Positions 1 through 6,960 of a stretch of 10,778 nucleotides of DNA are shown one piece after another (the stretch's first letter is position 1; every line of letters starts with the position of its first letter). The translations under genes were made by a program, and so were the position numbers. Below the pieces are notes generated by a model. That model was not told the DNA's origin, did no database searches, and saw only the letters and a program-made list of their open reading frames with translations. Origin of the DNA: an uncultured Bacteroidales bacterium. GTDB taxonomy: Bacteria > Bacteroidota > Bacteroidia > Bacteroidales > Paludibacteraceae. The stretch spans positions 1 to 10,778 of the forward strand of contig CAIUKZ010000115.1 in NCBI GenBank assembly GCA_903899865.1, read 5' to 3'.

Positions 1-547
1 AAATGAAATCTGATACAACTGATAGGGCATTGATTAACCGAAAGTGAGTTGCTCCAGCAGGTGCAATTACTTTGTTCAACGGATTAAAAGGCCCTACCGA
101 TAGCGTGGAGCTACTACGACTGCCATTATCAGTCAATGTGAATGGTGCAATGAATTGTCGCTCAAAGTTGCTGTTTCGATTGAAATGGAGACCTTTCAAG
201 TACTTGCTTTGTGTCGAAATCAAAATGGCACGTACACCACGAGCTTCTGATTGGTCTTCCAAGTTGATTTTCTTCATTATACCTGTAAGACGACCTGTCA
301 GCTGAGCATCACTCATTTGTTTCATCAAAGAGTTCAATCCCACACGCACCGAACGAGCAGCATGAGCACATCCACCGAACTCATTCATGTTTTCACGTGT
401 CCTTACAAATGCAGCATCATTTTTGATTTGTTCGGCGGTTGCTCCACCTTTTAAACCTGCAAAATTACCATTCAAACCCTTTATTTTAAAGTGGCGGATT
501 TGTCCAATTGTGCCACCATAGTTTACATGTCCTAGTTGACGTGCCAT
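1..547 (-). CDS. Hypothetical protein of unknown family, N-terminal part (3' end beyond window)
   Basis: The frame is open from an ATG at 547-545 through 182 codons to the window edge, so the C-terminus is missing. I do not recognise the family and assign no function. The product starts MARQLGHVNYGGTIGQIRHF, with no signal peptide and no membrane segment. Residues 1-36 are Gly-rich, residues 45-105 look helical and charged, and residues 110-182 contain many Ser, Thr, Asn and Pro in a beta-like pattern (for example FIAPFTLTDNGSRSSSTLSV). Codon use resembles the neighbours, and the frame runs without stops over the whole stretch, which supports a real gene. The start fits because the first Met is followed at once by protein-like sequence and lies about 22 nt from a palindrome. 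It lies downstream of the tRNA-Leu unit on the same strand but behind that unit's strong terminator, so it is probably transcribed on its own. Confidence 0.72.
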   Translation of the reverse strand, partial: MARQLGHVNYGGTIGQIRHFKIKGLNGNFAGLKGGATAEQIKNDAAFVRTRENMNEFGGCAHAARSVRVGLNSLMKQMSDAQLTGRLTGIMKKINLEDQSEARGVRAILISTQSKYLKGLHFNRNSNFERQFIAPFTLTDNGSRSSSTLSVGPFNPLNKVIAPAGATHFRLINALSVVSDFI

Positions 548-568
548 AATTTTGAGTATTATTAGGTT

Positions 569-584
569 AGTAAATTTATTTACT
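569..584. promoter_or_regulatory. Operator-like inverted repeat upstream of the left-edge gene
   Basis: AGTAAAT and ATTTACT form a perfect 7-bp inverted repeat with a 2-bp centre. It lies between a TACTTTTA element on the minus strand (593-586), which is one base off the Bacteroidota TAnnTTTG -7 box, and the ATG at 547. If that box is used, the repeat covers the expected transcription start, a usual place for a repressor site. No good TTTG -33 element is seen at the matching distance. The promoter and operator reading is an inference from position and symmetry; AT-rich DNA can produce such symmetry by chance. Confidence 0.35.
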
Positions 585-669
585 GTAAAAGTACTCATCA
601 TTATCGCTTATTTATGATAGTAAAAGATGGTAAACTAGAGCTATTTAGGGAAATTCAAGCAGAGAGAAT

Positions 670-691
670 TTGTTTCAGTATTGTTTCAGTA
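670..691. repeat. Tandem 11-bp direct repeat near the tRNA terminator
   Basis: TTGTTTCAGTA occurs twice in direct succession, at 670-680 and 681-691, just beyond the T-tract of the tRNA-Leu terminator. Nothing else in the window matches it. It may be a chance duplication or the trace of an insertion or attachment event; there is no integrase nearby to decide this. Confidence 0.6.
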
Positions 692-694
692 GCC

Positions 695-745
695 AAAAGA
701 AAAACCCTCGTAAAATCCTTATTATAAGATTGTTACGAGGGTTTT
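695..745 (-). terminator. Rho-independent terminator of the tRNA-Leu gene
   Basis: A perfect 13-bp inverted repeat, AAAACCCTCGTAA (701-713) and TTACGAGGGTTTT (733-745), encloses a loop that can itself fold further (CTTAT / ATAAG). On the minus strand the stem is followed by TTTTTCTTTT, the U-rich tract expected of an intrinsic terminator. It begins 4 nt after the discriminator base of the tRNA. On the plus strand no long T-run follows beyond the stem itself, and no plus-strand gene ends here, so it serves the tRNA. Confidence 0.88.
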
Positions 746-749
746 AAAG

Positions 750-833
750 TACCCAGAGCCGGGATCGAACCGGCATGGAAGTGAATCCACTGGTGTTTGA
801 GACCAGCGCGTCTACCAATTCCGCCATCTGGGC
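750..833 (-). tRNA. tRNA-Leu (anticodon CAA)
   Basis: Read on the minus strand, the 84-nt gene folds into a full class II cloverleaf. The acceptor GCCCAGA pairs with TCTGGGT, with a G1-U72 wobble at the tip. The anticodon stem CTGGT / ACCAG holds the loop CTCAAAC, giving anticodon CAA for UUG codons. The T arm is GCCGG-TTCGATC-CCGGC. A longer-than-class-I variable region (TGGATTCACTTCCA) and discriminator A73 both fit leucine. CCA is not encoded and would be added after transcription, as is common in Bacteroidota. The gene has its own promoter (845-875) and terminator (695-745), so it is a single-gene transcription unit. Confidence 0.96.
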
Positions 834-844
834 GATTGTGGGCA

Positions 845-875
845 CAAAAGTACGCTTTTTTTTTGAACTGACAAA
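845..875 (-). promoter_or_regulatory. Bacteroidota-type promoter of tRNA-Leu
   Basis: On the minus strand TTTG (875-872) is followed after exactly 19 nt by TACTTTTG (852-845). This matches the phylum's -33 TTTG and -7 TAnnTTTG consensus in both sequence and spacing. The -7 box ends 11 nt before the first base of the mature tRNA, leaving only a few nucleotides of 5' leader. The spacer holds a run of nine A on this strand. Confidence 0.85.
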
Positions 876-884
876 CGAGAATTC

Positions 885-920
885 AATTAATAATTAATAA
901 TTGATAATTAATAATTAATA
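885..920. repeat. AT-rich intergenic repeat (15-bp unit, two copies)
   Basis: AATTAATAATTAATA occurs at 885-899 and again at 906-920, a period of 21 bp. Each copy is close to self-complementary (ATTAAT-A-ATTAAT), so either strand can form weak hairpins. It sits between the end of the RNA methyltransferase gene and the promoter of the tRNA gene. The same strand orientation on both sides means it could act as a weak transcription pause or a spacer; no function is shown. Blocks of this TTAATAATTAAT type seem, from memory, to occur in intergenic DNA of this phylum, which would need checking. Confidence 0.7.
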
Positions 921-954
921 GATTGCTGTATTTCAGCGGTTTGACGTTTGGTGA

Positions 955-2118
955 TTAAGAGTTATTTCGTTTGTTTGCTACAAAATCATTGCGTTTGCCA
1001 GCGAAGATGTCATAACGACAATACCAGCAATCCAACGCTCCATTGAGCAGTCGAATTCTTTCTGAGGGTTTCAGTCCTATCTTATCTAAGCATTCTTCGT
1101 GTGAACTGATTACCCAAGCTGAGTTTCCTGCGAATTTATGCTTTACAGTTGTTCCTAGAGAAGCATATAGTCCATAGATGTCATCCGAGGTGATGCGCTC
1201 ACCATAAGGAGGATTGGTAACCATGATGCATTTTTCAGATGGAGCTTCGAGTTTTTGTACAGGGGTTACATCCAACTGTATGTATTTACTCAGCCCAGTG
1301 CTTTTTACATTCTGTTCGGCTATTTTGATAGCGCGTGGCGAATTGTCCGACCCATATATTTTGAAGTTAAATGGACGTTCATACGAATCATCGTTATAGA
1401 GTGTATCAAACAATTCATCGTCAAAGTCATTCCATTTTTCAAAAGCGAACGAAGATCTGTAAATGCCCGGTGGAATGTTGAGTGCTATCAATGCAGCTTC
1501 AATAAGCAAAGTGCCCGAACCACACATGGGGTCAATGAAATCTGACTCGCCTTTCCATCCTGTCATCAAAATCATACCTGCAGCAAGTGCTTCATTGAGT
1601 GGCGCTTCTGTTTGTGCCACACGGTAGCCACGTTTATGCAGCGATTCTCCAGAGCTATCGAGCGACAAGGTGCATCTGTTTTCAGCAATATGTATATTAA
1701 TCATCAACTGTGGTTTATCCAGACGGACAGACGGTCTTTTATCAAATTTTTCGGTAAACCAATCGGCTATGGCGTCTTTAACACGATAGGCTACAAACTT
1801 GGTATGACGAAATTCGTCTGAAAATACAGTAGAGTCAACCGCAAATGTGCCATCTACCGTCAGATAATCACTCCATGTGATCTTTTTGACCTGTTCGTAC
1901 ACTTCGTCAGGATTGGATGCATCGAAAGTGAGGATGGGTTTGAGGATTCGTGATGATGTTCTTAGGTAAAGGTTGGCTTTGTACATGAGTGACATGTCAC
2001 CTGTAAAACTTACAGCTCTACGTTGTAGTTGCACATTATTAGCACCAATATTGACCAGCTCTGTAGCCAATACTTCTTCTAGCCCGCGAAAAGTTTTCGC
2101 AATCATTTCAAATTCCAT
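955..2118 (-). CDS. THUMP-domain class I SAM-dependent RNA methyltransferase (RlmL-like)
   Basis: The 387-aa protein has the order of the 23S rRNA guanine-N2 methyltransferase group. An N-terminal THUMP-type RNA-binding part (about 40-155) is followed by the HKRGYR linker (161-166) and a Rossmann methyltransferase domain. The latter shows SAM motif I DPMCGSGT (196-203), an acidic SAM contact in IYGSDNS (about 258), and catalytic NPPYGER (302-308). In E. coli RlmL (m2G2445 of 23S rRNA) this unit is fused to an RlmK half; here it stands alone. Databases often label such proteins N6-adenine DNA methylase because of the NPPY motif, but the THUMP domain argues for RNA. The start at 2118 gives a complete N-terminus; Met5 is an alternative. 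It lies 59 nt after the serine acetyltransferase gene on the same strand, and the two may share a transcript. No strong terminator follows, only a GCTG/CAGC stem and the AT-rich repeat. The exact target base is inferred. Confidence 0.9.
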   Translation of the reverse strand: MEFEMIAKTFRGLEEVLATELVNIGANNVQLQRRAVSFTGDMSLMYKANLYLRTSSRILKPILTFDASNPDEVYEQVKKITWSDYLTVDGTFAVDSTVFSDEFRHTKFVAYRVKDAIADWFTEKFDKRPSVRLDKPQLMINIHIAENRCTLSLDSSGESLHKRGYRVAQTEAPLNEALAAGMILMTGWKGESDFIDPMCGSGTLLIEAALIALNIPPGIYRSSFAFEKWNDFDDELFDTLYNDDSYERPFNFKIYGSDNSPRAIKIAEQNVKSTGLSKYIQLDVTPVQKLEAPSEKCIMVTNPPYGERITSDDIYGLYASLGTTVKHKFAGNSAWVISSHEECLDKIGLKPSERIRLLNGALDCWYCRYDIFAGKRNDFVANKRNNS

Positions 2119-2177
2119 GTTTTTTCAGTCTGTAGTGAGTGAAAGCCATCGGCATGACCCTCGATATTAGTAAATTC

Positions 2178-3077
2178 TTATTTTTTTGTTTGTGCCAGTT
2201 TAGCACCTGGAGCCACGTCGTTGTCTATCCAAAGGTTTCCGCCTATCACGGCTCCATCGCCTACAGTGATAGTACCTAAAATGGTGGAGTTGGAGTAGAT
2301 GATCACATTGTCGCAGATGTGAGGGTGACGAGGGATACCTTTGATGGGGTTGCCTTCTTTGTCTAGCGGAAAGCTTTTAGCCCCAAGTGTTACACCCTGA
2401 TACATCTTCACATTATTGCCTATAGTAGCCGTTTCACCGATAACCACACCTGTGCCATGGTCGATGGTGAAATAATTGCCAATGGTGGCTCCAGGATGAA
2501 TATCAATACCCGTTTCAGAATGTGCCATCTCGGTGATAATCCGCGGAATAAGTGGAACGTCAAGGTGCAACAAAGTGTTAGCAATACGATAGTTGCTAAT
2601 AGCCCGTATACTTGGATAGCAGAATATTATTTCACCGAAGCTTTTAGCAGCAGGGTCTCCATTGTAGGCAGCGATAACATCCGTATGTAATTGTTGTCTG
2701 ATGGAGGGCAGTGTTTCAATAAATTGAACGGCTTTGGTTTCTGCCATTTGTTGAATTTCACTCTCTGTATGTGCGCCACTGTGATGAAAGCACAGTCCAG
2801 CTTTGATTTGTTGGGACAACAAAACAAAAAGCCTTTCGATATTTTCCTGAATATGAATACTTAAATTGTTGGAACTGACATCTGCTTTTCCATAAAAACC
2901 TGGGAACAGCACAGATCTGGATATTTGTACAATTTCAGCAAGTACTTCTATCGAAGGCATTGGATGATCACCATTTCTCTCGTGGCATACGTCTTTTATT
3001 CCTTCAGTTTGCGAAAGGGCGGCTATAGTTTTTTTTAATTGTTCTTTCATCATTGTGCGGTTAAAAATGATATTCAT
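2178..3077 (-). CDS. cysE: Serine O-acetyltransferase (CysE/SAT family)
   Basis: This enzyme transfers acetyl from acetyl-CoA to L-serine, the first step of cysteine synthesis, and acts in the cytoplasm. The 299-aa frame has a helical N-terminal part (to about 185) and a left-handed beta-helix of hexapeptide repeats. The key segment is IDIHPGATIG...DHGTGVVIG (191-214). D192 and H207 are 15 residues apart, as are the catalytic Asp143 and His158 of E. coli CysE. R250-H251 in the RHPHI motif match the acetyl-CoA/serine site. Compared with E. coli CysE there is an insertion of about 9 residues before this motif (PLDKEGNPIKG), seen in longer SAT forms. The N-terminus is uncertain: Met1 at 3077, or Met9/Met10 (3053/3050), where MKEQLKKTIAAL begins a plausible helix. 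No cysK-like gene is in the window. The RNA methyltransferase follows on the same strand. Confidence 0.92.
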   Translation of the reverse strand: MNIIFNRTMMKEQLKKTIAALSQTEGIKDVCHERNGDHPMPSIEVLAEIVQISRSVLFPGFYGKADVSSNNLSIHIQENIERLFVLLSQQIKAGLCFHHSGAHTESEIQQMAETKAVQFIETLPSIRQQLHTDVIAAYNGDPAAKSFGEIIFCYPSIRAISNYRIANTLLHLDVPLIPRIITEMAHSETGIDIHPGATIGNYFTIDHGTGVVIGETATIGNNVKMYQGVTLGAKSFPLDKEGNPIKGIPRHPHICDNVIIYSNSTILGTITVGDGAVIGGNLWIDNDVAPGAKLAQTKK

Positions 3078-3177
3078 TATTGAGTGTAACTGTTGATATT
3101 CAAGCGTCTGAAATCAGCTTAATGGGTTGAGCCGAAATTGCTGTAATCAATCCTTTTACAGTTAAACAAAAATCAAT

Positions 3178-3185
3178 TATCTTTG
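3178..3185 (+). promoter_or_regulatory. Candidate -7 box (TATCTTTG) for the PAP2 gene
   Basis: TATCTTTG matches TAnnTTTG in full and lies only 11 nt before the ATG at 3197. If used, transcription would start about 5 nt before the start codon, giving a nearly leaderless mRNA. No proper TTTG is seen 19-21 nt upstream, where the sequence is TTTTAC, so this is a half-site match only. The 119-bp gap from 3078 to 3196 must also hold the promoter of the divergent serine acetyltransferase gene, for which no full TAnnTTTG was found. Confidence 0.45.
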
Positions 3186-3196
3186 GCTTAAAAACA

Positions 3197-3829
3197 ATGC
3201 GCAAATTTACGACAATTATTCTGCTTTGTATCACGTTTTGGGGCAATACTGGTCAAGTTAGGGCTCAAAACCTAGATATTGACGTTTTAAGGATGGTTCA
3301 TAATCCACATCCAAGTGCGGTATCGGTGTTTATTTCTAACTCCACGAGCTATGTGGGTATGTCTGTGCCTTTGGTAATGGGAGTAGCTGCTCTGATTGAA
3401 AACAACGACAGTTTACTCAAAAGTGCTGTTTATGTAGGTACAGCATTAGCTGTGGATATGGCATTGACCTATTCTTTGAAACAAATAGTGGGTCGGCCAC
3501 GCCCATATATCACTTATCCTGACATCGTTCCCGGCGAGTATCAAAGCTCCATGTCCTTTCCATCAGGTCATACATCGTTTGCATTTGCTTCGGCAACAGC
3601 ATTGAGTCTTAGTTGTCCCAAATGGTATGTAATAGTGCCAAGTTATGCGTGGGCTTGCTCGGTGGGTTATTCGCGTATGAATCTTGGGGTGCACTATCCC
3701 AGTGATGTGCTGGCTGGTGCGTTGCTCGGTGCTGGTAGCGCCTACCTTACTTATGAGGTCAATAAGTGGTTTTGGGCTAAGACGGGGAATAAGAAAATTC
3801 TTTTGGATAAAAAAATTAGTCAACTGTGA
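3197..3829 (+). CDS. Secreted PAP2-family (type 2 phosphatidic acid phosphatase) phosphatase
   Basis: The 210-aa protein has the complete three-part PAP2 signature. Motif C1 is K95-x6-R102-P103 (KQIVGRPRP), C2 is PSGH (122-125), and C3 is SR-x5-H-x3-D (S159, R160, H166, D170). H125, H166 and R160 are the expected catalytic residues for removing phosphate from a lipid or pyrophosphate ester. A signal peptide (residues 1-24, RK followed by a hydrophobic run and VRAQ) exports it, so the active site faces the periplasm. Hydrophobic stretches at about 56-68, 77-94, 126-140 and 172-186 may be membrane helices or the buried helices of a soluble form. Likely substrates are phosphatidic acid, undecaprenyl pyrophosphate or lipid A; sequence alone does not decide. 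The start is set by the signal peptide. The gene is divergent from the serine acetyltransferase gene and is followed by a 210-bp gap. Confidence 0.9.
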   Translation: MRKFTTIILLCITFWGNTGQVRAQNLDIDVLRMVHNPHPSAVSVFISNSTSYVGMSVPLVMGVAALIENNDSLLKSAVYVGTALAVDMALTYSLKQIVGRPRPYITYPDIVPGEYQSSMSFPSGHTSFAFASATALSLSCPKWYVIVPSYAWACSVGYSRMNLGVHYPSDVLAGALLGAGSAYLTYEVNKWFWAKTGNKKILLDKKISQL

Positions 3830-3912
3830 AATGCTTTATCAGCCATCATTAGAAAGCACCATTAACCACTCGCAACAAAGCATAACATAAAAAACAATCG
3901 AATCCAAACACG

Positions 3913-3920
3913 TATTTTTG
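3913..3920 (+). promoter_or_regulatory. Candidate -7 box (TATTTTTG) in the 3830-4039 gap
   Basis: TATTTTTG is a full match to TAnnTTTG, 119 nt before the ATG of the beta-helix gene. No TTTG is found 19-21 nt upstream. A second, weaker option is TTTG at 3986-3989 with TATTATTG at 4013-4020, which has one mismatch and a 23-nt spacer. The rest of the gap holds no recognisable gene or RNA. A TGCTTT/AAAGCA stem just after the PAP2 stop lacks a T-tract and is not called a terminator. Confidence 0.3.
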
Positions 3921-4039
3921 GTTACTCTCGTATACTCAATCGTATTATCTTCCACCTAGTCTGTTGAATTAAATCGATCTATTCGTTTGGTTGATACAAA
4001 CCTTTCATAGATTATTATTGATTGTCAATTAATCACATA

Positions 4040-5593
4040 ATGAAGAAGACCCTACTTTTAATTAATGCACTTTTATTCGTAGTTTCAACTGCACTTTTGT
4101 CAAGAACCATTGTGGTTAGTAAAACCACTTTGCCTGGTGCATATTCTACTATCAATGAGGCTACAGCTATTGCGGTGGCGGGTGATACCGTGTTGGTTAT
4201 GGCTGGAGTATATAATGAAAAAGTGATAGTTCAACATGATGGTGATGCTAATCGGCATTTGACTTTACAATCAAAGTATGACAGTTTAGCAATTATTGAT
4301 GGTACTGGTATAGCTATGGATGAATGGGGTAATGGGTTGATTCATATAGATGGTTTGTCATACATTGACGTAGTAGGCTTTAAGGTCATCAATTCAAGTT
4401 CGAATGGCATATATGCTCATTCATCTGATCATATTCGAGTTAGGAAATGCACTACGAACAATACCAAATCATCAGGAATAGGCATTTGGAATAGTTCAAA
4501 GGTCTTAGTTGACTCAAACGAAGTGGTGTTGGCGTGCAACGGTGGAGCTCAAGAGTGCATCAGTGTGGCTGGCTGTGATTCTTTCGAAATATGCCACAAC
4601 CATGTGCGCAACAACGGAGTGGGTCTCACAGGTGGTGAAGGTATTGACTCTAAACATGGACGCTACGGCTGGGTGCACGACAATCATGTGCATGATCTGT
4701 CTCGTTTGGGAATTTACGTAGATGCGTGGAATGTACACATGCATCATGTATGGGTGTATAACAATCATGTCCATAATTGCAACGCATGGGGCATAGCACT
4801 TGCCGATGAAGACGGAGGATTATTGTCGGATGTCTATGTTTACAACAATATTGCGCATAATAATGTAATGATGGGTATAGGTGCTGAGGCGGATAATTGG
4901 GGTGTTGCCGGCACAACACATCAACTTCGCAACATACACATCTATAATAATACTTGTTACAATAATGGTGGAACCTGGGGTGCTGGCGTGCATGTGTCGG
5001 GTGGACTTTGCGACAGTATTTTTGTAAGAAATAATATTGTTGCTTCAAACAAATACGCACAACTTTTGGTTGAGAACGACCTCACAAATATGTTTTTGGA
5101 AAACAATCTTGTGTCTGGAACGAACAGTTTGGGTACTACTTCGAACAATCAGATAACAGCCAATCCGATGTTTGTCAATGGTTCAAAGTTTGATTTTCAT
5201 TTATTAGCCAGCTCACCTGCTATCGGGAAAGCCACGTTGAGTGATTGTCCTGACTTTGACTTTGACTACAATAAGCGCTCAACTGCTGATGGCAAAAATC
5301 CCGATGTAGGGGCTTTTGAGTTTCAGTCAGGAAACAGTCTGACGCTACCAAAGGAGATTGAGAACTTTTATTTCTATCCCAATCCATCCTCTTCATTTAT
5401 AACCGTATTGGCAGAGGAAGATGAAGCACGTGTAGAGTTGGTAAATCTTTATGGGCAGATTGTTTGTCGATTTGCATCAAAACCATTCCCTCAAATCATT
5501 GACATTAGTCCTTTTCCTCAAGGCTTATATGTGATAAGAATAGTGAAAGATAAGACCCTGTTAAAATCGGCTAAACTTATCAAGTCTCAGTGA
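4040..5593 (+). CDS. Secreted right-handed parallel beta-helix protein with T9SS type A sorting domain
   Basis: From the ATG at 4040 the product is 517 aa; an in-frame TTG at 4022 would add six residues before the signal peptide and is less likely. The signal peptide MKKTLLLINALLFVVSTALL leads to a pectin-lyase-like start (STINEATAIAVAGDTVLVMAGVY). Rungs rich in N, G and V then run from about residue 95 to 380 (ideal lengths 20-25, with repeated YNN/RNN turns), closing with DVGAFEF (422-428), an ending usual in such proteins. The last about 75 residues, from FYFYPNPS (444-451) to KSAKLIKSQ, form the C-terminal domain recognised by the type IX secretion system, which carries proteins across the outer membrane and often anchors them there. 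Histidines cluster on successive rungs (185-245). No lyase catalytic triad could be assigned, so a polysaccharide-binding or -cleaving role is only a guess. It converges on the MFS gene at 5659. Confidence 0.88.
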   Translation: MKKTLLLINALLFVVSTALLSRTIVVSKTTLPGAYSTINEATAIAVAGDTVLVMAGVYNEKVIVQHDGDANRHLTLQSKYDSLAIIDGTGIAMDEWGNGLIHIDGLSYIDVVGFKVINSSSNGIYAHSSDHIRVRKCTTNNTKSSGIGIWNSSKVLVDSNEVVLACNGGAQECISVAGCDSFEICHNHVRNNGVGLTGGEGIDSKHGRYGWVHDNHVHDLSRLGIYVDAWNVHMHHVWVYNNHVHNCNAWGIALADEDGGLLSDVYVYNNIAHNNVMMGIGAEADNWGVAGTTHQLRNIHIYNNTCYNNGGTWGAGVHVSGGLCDSIFVRNNIVASNKYAQLLVENDLTNMFLENNLVSGTNSLGTTSNNQITANPMFVNGSKFDFHLLASSPAIGKATLSDCPDFDFDYNKRSTADGKNPDVGAFEFQSGNSLTLPKEIENFYFYPNPSSSFITVLAEEDEARVELVNLYGQIVCRFASKPFPQIIDISPFPQGLYVIRIVKDKTLLKSAKLIKSQ

Positions 5594-5658
5594 GCAATCG
5601 TCACAAAATGTCGTAGATTAGGACTGAAAGTTGTAGTAGTGGATAGTGAAAAGCAGTT

Positions 5659-6906
5659 TTATTTTTTAAAAAGCTTAGCAGTAGCTTTTCGATATTGAGG
5701 GCTGACAACTAGAAATACAATGCTCACTATGATGCAGATAGCAGTAATTAATCCGAATACCGCTGTGCTATTTTCATCAGAAATGGCTGTGGTGACACCA
5801 AATAGAATGGCAGCAACAAGAACAAATCCAAAGGTGTTGAAATTCATAAATGCTATCATGTCACCAATTCTCCTTCCCAATCGCTCGTCCTGAACCAATG
5901 CCAGGCAAGGTATTTGGAACACACCGCCCAAGAAAGCAATTGCAAATATCAACCCTACAAAAATAGGTAGTGGGAAATAAAACAGCGTTACCACCAATGA
6001 TAGCACACTCATGCCTACAATGCCAATCAGGATTAATCCAATTTTTATGGTTTTTCCTGAAATTTTCCCCACTGTCCAACACCCAGCTGCAATACCTACT
6101 GCCGCACTAGCCATCACCAGCCCAGTGATGGAATTGGTGGTGTGATACATTTGCTTACAATGGATGAGTAGATTCATCTGAATCAAACCACCTATTAGCC
6201 AAAAAACCGATGCTCCAAATATCCCACTTCCTACAAGGTCATATTTGCCTGCTTCTTTGAAAGACTTGATAAAAAAATGAATGGGATTGAGACTGCCAAT
6301 ATTTGTTTTGTCCTCTGGTATTTCATTTACGGATATTTTGCTAGAAACATAAAACCCCCATATAGCTAGGCCGATGAACATAGAGTAAATAATCCAATCC
6401 ATTTTCAAGTCAGAGACTACTGACCCTGCCACTGTGCCAAGTAAAATGCCTAGAAACACAAGCAATTCGAACACACTGCTGCCATACGATATTTCTTCAT
6501 TGCCACCAATGTCTCTTATCAAGCCGTATTTTGAAGGAGAATAAAGGCAGGCAAACACACCCATGATGAGTATTACGATGATGGCCAACACTATCCACTG
6601 GAAATAGAAAGCTATGCATGCTACTGCCATCACTGGAATTTCGACAAGTTTGAAGGTTTGATAGACTTTCTGTTTGGAATAAATGATTGCAAGGCGTCCA
6701 CTCAAAGGAGAAAAGAGCAGGTACGGCAACACCAAGCAGGCCGAAAAAATAGAAATAAGTTGCGACTGTGTCAGCCAAGATGGCAAGGCCCAAGTGACGG
6801 CGATGAATATCAAGCAGTTTTTCAAAAAATTGTCATTGAACACCCCCAGAAAGTTGCTCAGAAACAACGCAGACCATTTACTATTATTCAACTTTCCGAT
6901 GTTCAT
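5659..6906 (-). CDS. LplT-like MFS transporter (putative lysophospholipid flippase)
   Basis: This 415-aa inner-membrane protein of the major facilitator superfamily has about 11-12 hydrophobic segments across its length. Two motifs place it near LplT and the MFS part of Aas fusions: NFLGVFNDNFLKN in the first helix (18-30) and SPSKYGLIRDI in the loop after helix 4 (123-133, against SPxKYGxLPE in that group). E. coli LplT (397 aa) flips lysophospholipids inward for re-acylation by Aas. No acyltransferase is fused here or present in the window, so the substrate is inferred. It is the last gene of a minus-strand cassette, 54 nt after the LPG-synthase-type membrane protein, with no promoter match in between. 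The start at 6906 lies directly before the first helix. The gap to the convergent beta-helix gene (5594-5658) shows no convincing terminator; the 7-bp stem at 5669-5689 is inside the coding region. Confidence 0.82.
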   Translation of the reverse strand: MNIGKLNNSKWSALFLSNFLGVFNDNFLKNCLIFIAVTWALPSWLTQSQLISIFSACLVLPYLLFSPLSGRLAIIYSKQKVYQTFKLVEIPVMAVACIAFYFQWIVLAIIVILIMGVFACLYSPSKYGLIRDIGGNEEISYGSSVFELLVFLGILLGTVAGSVVSDLKMDWIIYSMFIGLAIWGFYVSSKISVNEIPEDKTNIGSLNPIHFFIKSFKEAGKYDLVGSGIFGASVFWLIGGLIQMNLLIHCKQMYHTTNSITGLVMASAAVGIAAGCWTVGKISGKTIKIGLILIGIVGMSVLSLVVTLFYFPLPIFVGLIFAIAFLGGVFQIPCLALVQDERLGRRIGDMIAFMNFNTFGFVLVAAILFGVTTAISDENSTAVFGLITAICIIVSIVFLVVSPQYRKATAKLFKK

Positions 6907-6960
6907 AAGGCGTACATTGCGTAGATGTGCATGTTTGTTTCTTATCTGAAAATAAACACA

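Noticed and set aside
885..920. CRISPR-like or satellite reading of the AT-rich repeat
   Set aside because: There are only two short copies, no spacers of regular length and no cas genes.
955..2118. DNA adenine methyltransferase of a restriction system
   Set aside because: The NPPY motif fits, but the N-terminal THUMP-type region and HKRGYR linker fit rRNA methyltransferases, and no restriction gene is adjacent.
3832..3858. Stem TGCTTT / AAAGCA just after the PAP2 stop codon
   Set aside because: It has six base pairs, a large loop and no T-tract.
4650..5060. Minus-strand open frame of 136 codons rich in Cys, His and Tyr inside the beta-helix gene
   Set aside because: It is the antisense shadow of the repeated Asn/His/Val codons of the beta-helix protein; the composition is implausible and there is no promoter.
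5669..5689. Hairpin AAAAGCT / AGCTTTT near the end of the beta-helix and MFS genes
   Set aside because: It is coding sequence of the MFS C-terminus, the stem is only 7 bp and AT-rich, and the T-run after it on the plus strand is too short for a firm terminator call.
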